The translations under genes were made by a program, and so were the position numbers. 64,000 bases of DNA, taken from positions 1-64,000 of the forward strand of contig CAZELR010000017.1 of the NCBI GenBank assembly GCA_964513075.1. Direction: 5' to 3'. The notes under the pieces were generated by a model that saw only the letters and a list, made by a program, of their open reading frames with translations, had not been told where the DNA came from and ran no database searches. Positions 1-9,761 of this stretch are shown here, one piece after another (the first letter of the stretch is position 1; each line of letters opens with the position of its first letter). This DNA comes from DAOUBP01 sp964513075. Lineage in GTDB: Bacteria > Chloroflexota > Anaerolineae > CG2-30-64-16.

Positions 1-106
1 CGCTCTCCAGCAGGCCAGGACCCAGGGCGCTATGGACAGCATACGCTGCGTCCACAATAGCCTTAGCGACGCGTTCTTCATGATCCGAAAGGGGGGCGAA
101 ACTCAT
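1..106 (-). CDS. GxxExxY protein, 5' part only
   Basis: The gene runs off the left edge, so only the first 35 codons are present. The protein starts MSFAPLSDHEERVAKAIVDA and continues to an ALGPGLLES stretch. That is the N-terminal signature of the GxxExxY family, small proteins of PD-(D/E)XK-like fold that are common in accessory regions; their function is not established. The ATG (complement of 104-106) is preceded by a purine-rich GAGGAGAAG ribosome site. The codons reading toward the window edge stay in frame with family consensus. Function is left open; family assignment rests on the N-terminal motif only. Confidence 0.72.
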   Translation of the reverse strand, partial: MSFAPLSDHEERVAKAIVDAAYAVHSALGPGLLES

Positions 107-134
107 TGCTCTTCTCCTCTGCTTTATTATTGTT

Positions 135-195
135 TACCACGAAGACACCAAGACACTAAGGCCTCCTTTTTTTGTGCCTTTGTGTCTTTGTGGTT
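135..195. repeat. Imperfect palindrome, ACCACGAAGACAC type
   Basis: The left arm (135-163, core ACCACGAAGACACC) and the right arm (174-195, core TGTGTCTTTGTGGT) are imperfect inverted repeats around a T-rich centre. It lies between the end of the HAD gene and the start of the GxxExxY gene and could act as a terminator hairpin for the HAD transcript. A related block (accaagacaccaag) recurs inside the DnaE gene near 27095, so this is an interspersed repeat. Confidence 0.55.
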
Positions 196-208
196 ATCCC
201 CGGAAAAC

Positions 209-862
209 TCACAGCCCGCGGACTAACTCCAGGTTGAACTCGGTCAGGGAGCGCAGCACGATGCGCGCCTGGGCTAACATCGCGGGCTGCGGCGGGAAGC
301 GAGGATCGGGCACCGCGATGACCTGCATGTTTGCGGCCGCGCCTGCCAGGATGCCGTTGCCGGAGTCCTCCAGGCAGACACAGCGCTCGGGCGGCACGCT
401 CAACAGCCGCGCGGCCTCCAGGTAGACGTCGGGGGCCGGCTTGCCCCTCGGCATGGCATCGGTGCAGACCACGGCACGAAACTTTCCCTGCATCGCAGCA
501 TCCGCGACGACCGCGTCGATCAGCGTGCGCTCGGAGCCGGAAGCCAGGGCCGTGGGATAGTGGGCTGCGGCCAGCGCGACCGCCTCCACCGCGCCGGGCA
601 AGTAGGGAATGCGGTGTGCGTAGATCGCCTGCATGTTGCCGACGATCCGGTCCGCCACCTCCTGCCACAACAAATCCAGCTTCATCCGGCGGATCATGTA
701 CTCGGCCCACTCGCGCGTGCTGACTCCCATGCAGGGGCGATGATCGTCGGGACCCCAATCGGAGGCGCCGACTTCGTCCGCCATCCGGCAGCGGGCCTGA
801 TGCCAGCACGGCTCCGAATCGACCAGCAGGCCGTCAAGGTCAAAGATGATGGCTTCGATCAT
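209..862 (-). CDS. HAD-superfamily phosphatase (beta-phosphoglucomutase-like)
   Basis: A 217-residue HAD hydrolase, normal length for the subclass I group that includes YniC-type sugar phosphatases and beta-phosphoglucomutase. Visible motifs are the nucleophile loop DLDG (Asp8, Asp10), the motif II Ser around 108-110 (ALASGS), the Lys141 in RGKPAPDVY, and the acidic motif III EDSGNG (165-170). A helical cap domain sits between motifs I and II. It is expected to dephosphorylate, or isomerise, a small sugar phosphate in the cytoplasm; the substrate cannot be read. The start at 862 puts the DxD loop at the usual place. It lies 4 bases after the nitrilase stop and is probably translationally coupled to it. 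Confidence 0.88.
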   Translation of the reverse strand: MIEAIIFDLDGLLVDSEPCWHQARCRMADEVGASDWGPDDHRPCMGVSTREWAEYMIRRMKLDLLWQEVADRIVGNMQAIYAHRIPYLPGAVEAVALAAAHYPTALASGSERTLIDAVVADAAMQGKFRAVVCTDAMPRGKPAPDVYLEAARLLSVPPERCVCLEDSGNGILAGAAANMQVIAVPDPRFPPQPAMLAQARIVLRSLTEFNLELVRGL

Positions 863-866
863 GGGT

Positions 867-1895
867 TCATTCCTGTACGTGGTGTGTGGTGCGGGCGATC
901 TGCGGATCGCGTGCGTGTTGCGGGCGATCTGCGGATCGCGTGCGTGTTGTGACAACCGGTGATTTTTCTTCGGCGTCCACCACCAGCCGGAGCACATCGG
1001 GCCGCGCATAGTGGCCGACTACATCGAAATCAACCTGGCTCCGCACGATCTCGTCCAGATCAAGATCGGCCACCAGCATCCCTTCCCGGTCGTACAGCGG
1101 CCCGGCGATGACCTCGCCCAGGGGCGAGATGATCACGCTGCCCCCGCGGCACATCACTTCGGGCTGCCCCGCCAGCTCCTCAATCCCCGGCAGATCGGCC
1201 GGATGCATGTCGCGGCGGACGAACTGATTGCAGCCCAGCACGAAGCATCGCCCCTCACAGGCGATGTGACGCAGCGTGGCCTGCCAGGCATCCCGCGCGT
1301 CGGCGGTGGGGGCAAGGTAGAGCTGCACCCCCTGGCCGTACAGCGCCATGCGGGCCAGCGGCATGTAATTCTCCCAGCAGATCAGGCCGCCGACCCGGCC
1401 CACCGGCGTCTCCAGCACGGTCAACGTGCTGCCATCCCCCTGGCCCCAGATCAGCCGCTCCGCGGCCGTCGGCTGCAGCTTGCGATGCTTGCCGATCAGC
1501 CGGCCATCCGGACCGAAATAGAGCAACGTGCAGTAAAGGGTGCCGCCGGAGTACCGGCGATCGCGCTCGGTGACGCCGATCGCCAGGTGGACGCCCGTTG
1601 CGGCCGCGACCTCGCCCAGCCTCTCGGTCGCCGGGCCGGGCACTTCGACCGAGTTCTCAAGATAGCGCTGCCAGAGGCGGCGGCCCTCCGGAGTGCGGCT
1701 GCCCACCACCATGCCGAAGCTGAAGCCGCGCGGATAGGCCGGGACAAACGCTTCGGGGAACAGCACGAGCTGCGCGCCGGTCGCGGCAGCCTCCATCGTC
1801 AGCCGGCAGGCCTTCTCGACGGTCGCCTCCCGGTCGAAGAGCACGGGCGCGGCTTGCACGACGGCAACCTTCACAATTGAGCCAAGATGATTCAT
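867..1895 (-). CDS. Nitrilase-family carbon-nitrogen hydrolase
   Basis: A 342-residue member of the nitrilase branch (hydrolyses nitriles to the carboxylic acid and ammonia). The Glu-Lys-Cys triad is visible: Glu48 in LVLFPEAF, Lys139 in KHRKLQPT, and Cys173 in GGLICWENYMPL, which matches the nitrilase rather than the amidase subgroup. An ATG at 1895 is chosen over a GTG two codons upstream because the GAGAGGAAG ribosome site then has about 6 bases of spacing. The last ~20 residues are encoded by a tandem 29-bp repeat and look like an unconserved read-through tail. It is the first gene of a two-gene unit with the HAD phosphatase. The natural substrate is unknown. Confidence 0.9.
   Translation of the reverse strand: MNHLGSIVKVAVVQAAPVLFDREATVEKACRLTMEAAATGAQLVLFPEAFVPAYPRGFSFGMVVGSRTPEGRRLWQRYLENSVEVPGPATERLGEVAAATGVHLAIGVTERDRRYSGGTLYCTLLYFGPDGRLIGKHRKLQPTAAERLIWGQGDGSTLTVLETPVGRVGGLICWENYMPLARMALYGQGVQLYLAPTADARDAWQATLRHIACEGRCFVLGCNQFVRRDMHPADLPGIEELAGQPEVMCRGGSVIISPLGEVIAGPLYDREGMLVADLDLDEIVRSQVDFDVVGHYARPDVLRLVVDAEEKSPVVTTRTRSADRPQHARDPQIARTTHHVQE
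891..948. repeat. Two tandem copies of a 29-bp repeat
   Basis: Two perfect copies (891-919 and 920-948) of a unit beginning gcgggcgatctgcggatcgc. They are inside the 3' end of the nitrilase gene. Because 29 is not a multiple of three, the two copies are read in different frames and give unrelated residues. Each unit contains the self-complementary core gcgatctgcggatcgc. Confidence 0.85.
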
Positions 1896-1939
1896 TATCA
1901 CTTCCTCTCCGCGGCTCCCTATGCTTGTAGCACCTGCTT

Positions 1940-1969
1940 TTGACAGGATTGCGCCACCTCCACTATGAT
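1940..1969 (+). promoter_or_regulatory. Sigma-70-type promoter for the acyltransferase/kinase pair
   Basis: TTGACA (1940-1945) and TATGAT (1964-1969) are separated by 18 bases. The predicted transcript begins near 1977 and would carry the palindrome at 2024-2056 in its leader. Confidence 0.6.
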
Positions 1970-2023
1970 GCCCTTAATTCCAGATTTCCACAAGACAGAA
2001 AACTGGTTTTCAGAGACCAAGCC

Positions 2024-2056
2024 AGAAACCAGGTTTCTCGCAGAAACCTGGTTTCT
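2024..2056. repeat. Interspersed palindrome in a 5' leader
   Basis: AGAAACCAGGTTTCT (2024-2038) and AGAAACCTGGTTTCT (2042-2056) form a perfect 15-bp stem with loop CGC. It sits between the promoter at 1940 and the ATG at 2072. It is one of about ten copies of this family in the window. Confidence 0.9.
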
Positions 2057-2071
2057 ATGAAAGAAGGCGCC

Positions 2072-2926
2072 ATGCCCGCCGACATCGAGCACCCGATCAC
2101 CGAAAAAGACCTGTACGCCGGATTCACGCCCGTGGTGCGCTGGCTCCTATGGCTCTGGAAGAACAGGGTCGCACGAATCGATCCTGGCCCCACCACCCAA
2201 GAGGCGCTCGCCAGCCTGGACGCACACCTGGCTGCCAGCGACGCGGTGGTGTTCATCGACCATCATTACGCCTTCGACACCTTACCGCTGGCGTTGGGCC
2301 TAGGTAAGGTGCTGAAAAACGTCAGGAGCGTGCTGATCCCGTACGCGGCGCACCTGGACATGGGAGTGGACCCGAACGGCCTGCCGTCCCGCCTCTTTCG
2401 GGTGCGCACGTGGGCGTTCCGCGAGCTGAGGGAGGGCCTGCACAGGGGCGCGCCGGGCGTGCGGTTCCTGCCGATCGTGCGCGATTTCGAGCTGGAAAAT
2501 CCGCGACTAAAAGAGATCGCCGAGCGGATGCACCCGGGGGCCACAATGCGCTACCTCAGGGCGTTGGTCGATCTGTTCGCGGCCCAGCGCCCCGGAACCG
2601 CGCTGATGATGGCGCCGATGGCGGCCATGGCGCTGCCCCACCGGGCCGTTCTGCATCCGCAGCTCTACCGCTCGCTGGAGCTGGTGCAGTCGCGCTGCGG
2701 CCGGCCGCTCTCCTTCTTTCTCGTCGGCGCGTATCCGCGCTGGAACGTCTATGCCAGCTACCTCGCGCCGTTGTTTGGCGTCCACACCCTGGTGGCCCTG
2801 GACCGCTTCAGCCTGCCGATGGGGGACTATGAGGCAGCCCGCGCGGTGATCGCGGAGCGGCTGGCCGCGCTGCGCCGGGCCGCGAGCTTCACCCCGCCGG
2901 ACTACAACCGGATCAAGCATAAGTAG
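2072..2926 (+). CDS. Acyltransferase-like protein with an HX4D motif
   Basis: A 284-residue protein. The clearest clue is VVFIDHHYAFDTLPLALGL, an H-x4-D arrangement like the catalytic motif of PlsC-type glycerolipid acyltransferases, near residues 65-75. The following block around SVLIPYAAHLDMG and a later GTALMMAPMAAMA segment would fit the family beta strands, but an obvious FPEGTRS-type motif is missing, so the identification is tentative. An ATG at 2072 with AGAAGG 4-5 bases upstream is preferred; an ATG at 2057 lies inside the leader palindrome. It is followed after 8 bases by the FGGY kinase, suggesting co-transcription, though no shared pathway is evident. Confidence 0.5.
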   Translation: MPADIEHPITEKDLYAGFTPVVRWLLWLWKNRVARIDPGPTTQEALASLDAHLAASDAVVFIDHHYAFDTLPLALGLGKVLKNVRSVLIPYAAHLDMGVDPNGLPSRLFRVRTWAFRELREGLHRGAPGVRFLPIVRDFELENPRLKEIAERMHPGATMRYLRALVDLFAAQRPGTALMMAPMAAMALPHRAVLHPQLYRSLELVQSRCGRPLSFFLVGAYPRWNVYASYLAPLFGVHTLVALDRFSLPMGDYEAARAVIAERLAALRRAASFTPPDYNRIKHK

Positions 2927-2934
2927 TACGTCCT

Positions 2935-4455
2935 GTGACCGATCTTTCCGCTCTCGTCATGGGCTTGGATTGCAGCACCTCGGCCTGCAAGGCGGTGGTG
3001 TGGGACTGCCGCGGGGAGGCGGTGGGCAGGGGGTATGCGCCCCTGGCGACGGAGACGCCTCAGCCGGGCTGGCACGAGCAGCCGGCCGAATCGTGGTGGA
3101 CGGCGACCGTCCAAGCCATCCGCCAAGCTGTGAGCCAGGTGGACAGCGGGAGGCTGCGGGCGTTGTGCATCGCGCACCAGCGCGAGACATTCGTCCCGGT
3201 CGATGCGCAGGGCCGGCCGTTGACCAACGGCATCCTGTGGATGGATGAACGGGCGCGGGAGCTGCTGACTGATCTGGAGCAAGACGTTGGCCAGGAGGAG
3301 TTCCACCGGCTGACCGGCAAGCGGCTGTCGGTGAACCTGACCATCGCAAAGATCGCGTGGCTCAGGGAGCACCGGCCGGACATCTTTGCCCGCACCCATC
3401 AGTACCTGGACGTGCACAGCTTCCTGGTCCACCGGCTGACGGGGCGCTGCCGCACCGGTTGGGGCTGCGCCGATCCGACGGGCATGTTCGACATGCAGAA
3501 CAACTGCTGGGTCGAGCCACTGCTGAGCGAAGTCGGCATCCGGCCTGACCAGCTTCCCGAAGTCTGTGCGCCGGGAGCGGCCATCGGGACCGTCCTCCCG
3601 TCCGCCGCGGAAGCGTGCGGCTTGCCGGCGGGTCTGACCGTGGCCGCGGGAATCGGCGACGGGCAGGCAGGCGGTCTGGGGGTCAATATCACCTGTCCCG
3701 GCGACGCCTACCTGTCGTTGGGGACTTCGATCATCTCAGGAACGTACAGCGATCGCTACGTGTTCGACCCGGCCTTTCGAACGATGACCGGCGGGATCTG
3801 CGGATCGTATCTACTGGAAACGGTGCTGCTGGGCGGCGGCTACACGGTCGCCTGGTTCATGGAGAAGATGGCGGGCCGGCCCGACCTGGACCCTGAGCAG
3901 CTCCAGGATTTCTACGACCGGGCCGCCGCGGCAGTTCCGCCGGGGAGCGCGGGGCTGGTGGTGGTGCCGTACTGGAACAGCGTCCTGGGCCCGTATTGGG
4001 ACCCGGCGGCCAGCGGGATCATCGTCGGGTGGCGCGGGGGCCATCAACCGGCGCACCTCTACCGGGCCATCCTGGAGGGGACGGCTTTCGAACAGCGGCT
4101 GTGCACGATGGGCGTGGAAGTGGCGTTGGGCCAGGCCGTGAAGCGCTACATCGCCATCGGAGGCGGGGCGCAGAGCGATCTGTGGTGCCAAATCATCGCA
4201 GACGTCACAGGCAAGCCGGTCTACCGCGCCGCGACCGCGGATGCTGCGGCGCTGGGGGCCGGGATCCTGGCTGCGGTAGCGGCGGGCTGCCATGCAGATG
4301 CCCGTCAGGCCAGCCAGGCAATGACCCACCTCCTGCCCCGGCCGATCGAGCCCGATCCTGCCCGTCACGATTTCTACAGCCGTCTGTTCGAAGAGGTGTA
4401 TTGCGGCCTGTTCCCGGCCCTGCGACCCACCCTGGATCGGCTGGCAGCCCTGTAA
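2935..4455 (+). CDS. xylB: FGGY-family carbohydrate kinase, xylulokinase-like
   Basis: A 506-residue two-domain sugar kinase of the actin/hexokinase fold, the usual length for xylulokinases. Signatures are the N-terminal phosphate loop MGLDCSTSACKAV, the HQRET segment near residue 82, WMDERA near 103, the catalytic-Asp block GIGDGQAGGLG near 240, and the C-terminal GGGAQSDLWCQI and AALGAG nucleotide-binding segments. It would phosphorylate a pentulose or similar polyol with ATP in the cytoplasm; D-xylulose is the default guess, and other FGGY substrates cannot be excluded. It starts with GTG at 2935. No isomerase gene accompanies it. Confidence 0.85.
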   Translation: MTDLSALVMGLDCSTSACKAVVWDCRGEAVGRGYAPLATETPQPGWHEQPAESWWTATVQAIRQAVSQVDSGRLRALCIAHQRETFVPVDAQGRPLTNGILWMDERARELLTDLEQDVGQEEFHRLTGKRLSVNLTIAKIAWLREHRPDIFARTHQYLDVHSFLVHRLTGRCRTGWGCADPTGMFDMQNNCWVEPLLSEVGIRPDQLPEVCAPGAAIGTVLPSAAEACGLPAGLTVAAGIGDGQAGGLGVNITCPGDAYLSLGTSIISGTYSDRYVFDPAFRTMTGGICGSYLLETVLLGGGYTVAWFMEKMAGRPDLDPEQLQDFYDRAAAAVPPGSAGLVVVPYWNSVLGPYWDPAASGIIVGWRGGHQPAHLYRAILEGTAFEQRLCTMGVEVALGQAVKRYIAIGGGAQSDLWCQIIADVTGKPVYRAATADAAALGAGILAAVAAGCHADARQASQAMTHLLPRPIEPDPARHDFYSRLFEEVYCGLFPALRPTLDRLAAL

Positions 4456-4570
4456 CACAAGCCGCTGGCTTGTGGGGCTGGCGCAATCCGGCGGATTGCG
4501 ATACAAGAAGCCCTGTAACACAAGCCGCTGGCTTGTGGTTGGCGCAATCCGGCGGATTGCGATACATGAA
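4447..4570. repeat. Tandem duplication of about 62 bp made of two palindromes
   Basis: Two copies (about 4447-4508 and 4510-4570) each carry the hairpin sequences acaagccgctggcttgt and gcaatccggcggattgc. Both copies begin gccctgtaacac, so the duplicated unit includes the last codons and stop of the kinase gene. The array separates the kinase from the GNAT gene and may act as a 3' hairpin element. Confidence 0.85.
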
Positions 4571-4582
4571 ACGGAGAGGATC

Positions 4583-5545
4583 ATGAAAACCGTCATTCTG
4601 CGTCCGGCCGACCCGGAACGTGATTTCGGGCAACTTGCAGCCTGGTTCTCGATCCTGGAAGACGAGCCAACCACAGAACCCGGCCTCCGGGAGTATTACG
4701 AAAAGCAGAAAGAGCGGATCATCCAGCGCGTGGCTTCGGATGAACAAGGCGAACTGCTGGGATTCTACTGGGCTGCTCGCGACCGGACGCAAACGGATCG
4801 GGTAATCTGTTTTCTGTTCGTCAAGCCGGAGCAGCGCGGGCAAGGGATCGGCCGCCAACTCTATGAAGATTTGGCCCAGGCTGTCGAAGCAACAGGGGCA
4901 AAAAAGCTGCGGGTCGAGGTCCGGGATGCTTGCCCAGAAGGCCGGGCCTTCGCGGCACGCCGCGGCTTCGCCGAGAAGCGGCACCGGATCGAGATGCAGT
5001 TGGACCTGGAGGCGTTCGATGACCGGCCCTATGATGCGCTCATCGCCAGGCTGCAGGGCGAGGGGTTCCGATTCACCTCGATGGCGGAATTGGGCGACAC
5101 CGAAGAAGCGCAGCGCAAGCTCTATGACCTGAACGATACGACCGATCGCGAGACCCCCGGCGCGGACGGCGAGCCTTTCTGGATCTCGTTCGAGGATTTT
5201 CAAGCCAGCGTGTGCCGGTCGAATTGGTACAGACCCGGCGGCCAAATGGTCGTGATCGACACGGCCACGGGCGACTGGGTGGCGATGAGCGCGATCTCCG
5301 ACTTCGGGGAGGGGGATAGACGCTACGCCTACAACCTGCACACCGGCGTGGATAAACGTTACCGCGGGCGCAAGCTGGCGCAGGCGGTGAAGGTGCTTGC
5401 GTTGCGCTATGCGCGGGAGGTGCTGAAGGTCAAGAGCGTGCACACCCACCACAACACGCAGAATCTGCCGATGATCGCCATCGACCGGAAGTTCGGCTAT
5501 GTCCAGATGGCGGGAACGTTCCTGATGGAGAAGAGGCTTGACTAG
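4583..5545 (+). CDS. Tandem-GNAT N-acetyltransferase
   Basis: A 320-residue protein with two GNAT folds in series. In the first, the acetyl-CoA pyrophosphate loop is visible as VKPEQRGQGIGRQLYEDL near residues 80-98. The second half contains YNLHTGVDKRYRGRKLAQAV near 250-270, again the (Q/R)xxGxG/A-like signature, followed by the THHNTQNLPMIAIDRKFGY block typical of the C-terminal GNAT half. Such double-GNAT proteins include mycothiol synthase-like enzymes. The target amine is unknown. GGAGAGG six bases before the ATG at 4583 sets the start. The TIGR04076 gene follows after 9 bases, probably in the same transcript. Confidence 0.85.
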   Translation: MKTVILRPADPERDFGQLAAWFSILEDEPTTEPGLREYYEKQKERIIQRVASDEQGELLGFYWAARDRTQTDRVICFLFVKPEQRGQGIGRQLYEDLAQAVEATGAKKLRVEVRDACPEGRAFAARRGFAEKRHRIEMQLDLEAFDDRPYDALIARLQGEGFRFTSMAELGDTEEAQRKLYDLNDTTDRETPGADGEPFWISFEDFQASVCRSNWYRPGGQMVVIDTATGDWVAMSAISDFGEGDRRYAYNLHTGVDKRYRGRKLAQAVKVLALRYAREVLKVKSVHTHHNTQNLPMIAIDRKFGYVQMAGTFLMEKRLD

Positions 5546-5554
5546 CGGGAGGAA

Positions 5555-5878
5555 ATGAAGATGATCAAGTGCAAGATCACCGTACTCGAAAGGACATTCA
5601 ACAAGGACCTCGTGGAGGAATACGTTCAGGAAGATCGGAAACAGGATCTCGGTCCGTGTGAGGTCTTTCAGGAAGGCCAGGAGTTCATCACCGATGTATT
5701 CGCGGGCATTCCCCAAGGTTTCTGTCCCTGGGCATGGGACGACATCTACAAGAGCCTAGTTGGGTTTGCGGCGGACGGGAACTTCGGGATGTGGTATCAG
5801 AACAAAAACATGATCATCGCGTGCTGCACCGATGGCACCCGACCGGTGATCTTCAAGATAGAGAAAATCGAGGTATAG
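5555..5878 (+). CDS. TIGR04076 family protein
   Basis: A 107-residue protein matching the small TIGR04076 family along its whole length: an N-terminal KCKITVLERTFN strand, the conserved GPCEVFQEGQEF block, the central PQGFCPWAWDDIY with its Cys, and the C-terminal CCTDGTRPVIFKIEKIE. The paired cysteines are conserved in the family, whose function is unknown. The gene lies 9 bases after the GNAT gene and 3 bases before the convergent mltG stop. ATG at 5555 follows GGGAGGAA. Confidence 0.85.
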   Translation: MKMIKCKITVLERTFNKDLVEEYVQEDRKQDLGPCEVFQEGQEFITDVFAGIPQGFCPWAWDDIYKSLVGFAADGNFGMWYQNKNMIIACCTDGTRPVIFKIEKIEV

Positions 5879-5881
5879 GTC

Positions 5882-6994
5882 TTAAGGCAGGCTGTTCTGG
5901 TACTTCTGCACGTTCTTCAGGTGCTCCTCGTAGGTCTTTGCGAACGCATGGCGTCCGGTGCCGCCGGGCTCGGCCACGAAGAACAGGTATTCGTGATCGG
6001 CGGGTTCCAGCACCGCCCGAATGCTCTTGAGGCTGGGGCTGCAGATGGGGCCAGGCGGCAGGCCCGCCACCTTGTAGGTGTTGTACGGGCTCTCCACCGA
6101 GTCGTATTCCTCAAGGTACATCGGTACTTTCCACCACCGACCGGTGTCCGGCTGGAAGCCCATCGCGTATTGCACCGTGGGATCGGCCTGCAGCTTCATG
6201 CCGCGCGCCAGGCGGTTGAGGTAGACCGCGGCGATCAGCGGCCGCTCATCGTCCACCGCGGCCTCCCGCTCTACGATGCTGGCCAGGGTGAGCACCTGAT
6301 GCAGGGTCAACGCAGTCCCGCCCGCGGCCTGCGCCGCCTGCCAGGCCGGCATCACCTTCTCGCCGAAGCTGTCCAGCTGCCGCTCCAACAGATCCAGCAC
6401 GGTCGCACCTTCGGCCGGCAGCCGATAGGTATCGGGATAGAGGAAGCCTTCCAGGCTGGTCCCTGCCGGACGCAGGCTGAGAAAAGCATATTTCGTCACG
6501 TCCAGGCCGCTGAGGTCGCCGGTCAGGCCGCGCTGCTTGTATTCTGCAGCGTTCAGCTTCGTACTGGCAGCCAGGGTATCGGCGGTTTGCTCCAGGCGCC
6601 ACCCCTCGCCCACCCGCACCACGATCTCCGGCGCCTGCGCATGCTGCAGCACATCCGCGATCTCCGGGATGGTCATGGCGGGACTGAGTTGATACGCACC
6701 AGCCTGCAGCTTCGGCGCCAGTCCACTCGCTCGCACGTATGCCTCGAACAGCCGCGCATCGCTGATCAAGCCTGCGCCGGCCAGGTTCTCTGCGATCCCG
6801 CGCGCGGTGGCGCCGGGCTGAACGACAAACTGCACTTCGCTCTGCGAACGCTCGCCGGCCGGGTCTGCCGGCTGCTCCAGCCTGGACCGGTTAGCCTCCA
6901 GATAGGCGGAAGACAACACGTCGCCGCTGCAAGCAGCCAGCAACGCGGACACCAGGGCCAAAACCCCTATCAATGCCGGTAGGTAACGTTTCAT
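5882..6994 (-). CDS. mltG: Endolytic murein transglycosylase MltG, lipoprotein form
   Basis: A 370-residue YceG/MltG protein. MltG cleaves nascent glycan strands at the outer face of the membrane and limits peptidoglycan chain length. The N-terminus is a lipoprotein signal ending in LLAAC, so this version is lipid-anchored rather than held by a plain transmembrane helix. A LysM-like region (VVQPGATARGIAENL, near 60-100) precedes the catalytic domain, in which the active-site Glu lies in the ASIVEREA segment, followed by LNRLARGMKLQADPTVQY and the C-terminal NTYKVAGLPPGPICSP. ATG at 6994 is chosen because it starts the signal peptide. It is transcribed divergently from the ABC exporter. Confidence 0.93.
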   Translation of the reverse strand: MKRYLPALIGVLALVSALLAACSGDVLSSAYLEANRSRLEQPADPAGERSQSEVQFVVQPGATARGIAENLAGAGLISDARLFEAYVRASGLAPKLQAGAYQLSPAMTIPEIADVLQHAQAPEIVVRVGEGWRLEQTADTLAASTKLNAAEYKQRGLTGDLSGLDVTKYAFLSLRPAGTSLEGFLYPDTYRLPAEGATVLDLLERQLDSFGEKVMPAWQAAQAAGGTALTLHQVLTLASIVEREAAVDDERPLIAAVYLNRLARGMKLQADPTVQYAMGFQPDTGRWWKVPMYLEEYDSVESPYNTYKVAGLPPGPICSPSLKSIRAVLEPADHEYLFFVAEPGGTGRHAFAKTYEEHLKNVQKYQNSLP

Positions 6995-7100
6995 ATCTTT
7001 GATGACGCATCTGCCCCTTGGCAGGTTCCTCGCTGGAATTCTCAAAGATGAAAACCCAGGTCTTAAAATCAGCACAACCCTGGCTCACTTGATCCGTATC

Positions 7101-7106
7101 ATTATA
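7101..7106 (-). promoter_or_regulatory. mltG: Probable -10 box for mltG
   Basis: The minus strand reads TATAAT at 7106-7101, about 110 bases before the mltG ATG. No good -35 match is seen 16-18 bases upstream, so only the -10 is reported. Confidence 0.4.
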
Positions 7107-7136
7107 ACATGGCGCTACAAAAAGGGCGGTCCACAT

Positions 7137-7165
7137 TTGACATATGGGCACAAGGGTAGTATAAA
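7137..7165 (+). promoter_or_regulatory. Consensus promoter for the ABC exporter leader
   Basis: TTGACA (7137-7142), 17-base spacer, TATAAA (7160-7165). Transcription should start near 7172, within a 9-bp hairpin (7169-7177 with 7185-7193). The strand 7187-7195 can instead pair perfectly over 9 bases with 7241-7249 inside the leader ORF, so two exclusive folds are available. Confidence 0.8.
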
Positions 7166-7215
7166 CAGTTTGCGCCCAACTACCGGGCGCAAATCCACGA
7201 AAGGGGGCGGGCGAC

Positions 7216-7275
7216 ATGATGGGTTTCCTTGACAACAAGCGATTTGCGCGCTCGCCGTTCCCTGCCTTGAGTTAG
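7216..7275 (+). CDS. Candidate 19-residue leader peptide upstream of the ABC exporter
   Basis: A short ORF, MMGFLDNKRFARSPFPALS then TAG, starts at ATG 7216 (or 7219) and is preceded by AAGGGGG with about 8 bases of spacing. It lies between the consensus promoter at 7137 and the intrinsic terminator at 7322. The layout of promoter, leader ORF, terminator and heterodimeric ABC exporter is the same as that of Bacillus subtilis bmrB-bmrCD, where the leader senses ribosome-targeting drugs. Its peptide sequence is not one I recognise. The ORF is too short for coding statistics, so the support is positional. Confidence 0.55.
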   Translation: MMGFLDNKRFARSPFPALS

Positions 7276-7321
7276 CAGACTTCTCGATCTTTAGATCGCT
7301 CGGTCTCATCTCTGCCACCCC

Positions 7322-7365
7322 AGGCCGCGAGTAGGCGATGTGTACATCCCACTCGGGGCCTTTTT
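7322..7365 (+). terminator. Intrinsic terminator inside the ABC exporter leader
   Basis: A long interrupted stem pairs AGGCC (7322-7326) with GGCCT (7357-7361), CGAGT (7328-7332) with ACTCG (7351-7355), and GATGT (7337-7341) with ACATC (7344-7348), then runs into TTTTT (7361-7365). It lies after the promoter and before the gene start at 7408, so it can only serve as an attenuator or end a short leader RNA. A smaller stem (7285-7289 with 7294-7298, flanked by AGAC/GTCT) precedes it. Confidence 0.75.
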
Positions 7366-7407
7366 ATGTCTCCAACCCTCACGAGTACGGGTTACTGGAG
7401 GACCGCT

Positions 7408-9234
<1,827 letters not shown>

Positions 9235-9238
9235 CAAG

Positions 9239-9320
<82 letters not shown>

Positions 9321-9323
9321 AGA

Positions 9324-9761
9324 GTGGCGGTACAGAATGTGAAGGAGCTGACGGTCTATAAGAAGGCCTACGAGTTGGCAATGCGTATCTTCGAGGTGTC
9401 GAAACATTTTCCGCCTGAGGAACGATACGCCTTGACCGGACAAATCAGACGGTCCTCGCGGTCCGTATGTATGAACCTGCGTGAGGCCTGGGCAAAACGA
9501 CGCTACGAGGCGCACTTCATCAGCAAACTGACCGACTGCGATGGCGAAAACAGTGAGACGGACACGTCCCTGGACTTCGCCCACGATTGCGGTTACATCT
9601 CGACTGCAGAGCACAAGGAGCTGGCCGCTCTCAACCACGAAGTGGGCAGTATGCTCGGCGCCATGATCAACAGCCCGGGTAAGTGGCTGCTGAACCAGCG
9701 TCCTGTGACAGGAGACAGGAGTCAGGAGACAGGAGTCAGGGGACAGGAGACCGAGGCCTGA
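9324..9761 (+). CDS. Four-helix-bundle protein, S23 / 23S rRNA intervening-sequence family
   Basis: A 145-residue protein of the S23 family (TIGR02436), a small four-helix bundle first known from proteins encoded in 23S rRNA intervening sequences. Diagnostic segments are VYKKAYELAMRIFEVSKHFP, YALTGQIRRSSRSVCMNLREAW and the C-terminal helix near SMLGAMINSP. The first ~125 residues match the family; the last ~20 (RPVTGDRSQETG..) are encoded by the flanking AGTCAGG repeats and look like read-through. It starts at GTG 9324 after AGGAGG. It sits between two subunit genes of one ABC exporter and is bracketed by repeats, which suggests insertion as a mobile cassette. The function of the family is unknown. 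Confidence 0.85.
   Translation: MAVQNVKELTVYKKAYELAMRIFEVSKHFPPEERYALTGQIRRSSRSVCMNLREAWAKRRYEAHFISKLTDCDGENSETDTSLDFAHDCGYISTAEHKELAALNHEVGSMLGAMINSPGKWLLNQRPVTGDRSQETGVRGQETEA

Noticed and set aside
7169..7260. Known metabolite riboswitch upstream of the ABC exporter
   Set aside because: I compared the leader by eye with c-di-GMP, guanidine, fluoride and ZTP consensus patterns and found no convincing match; the leader ORF model explains the layout better. A covariance-model search would decide.
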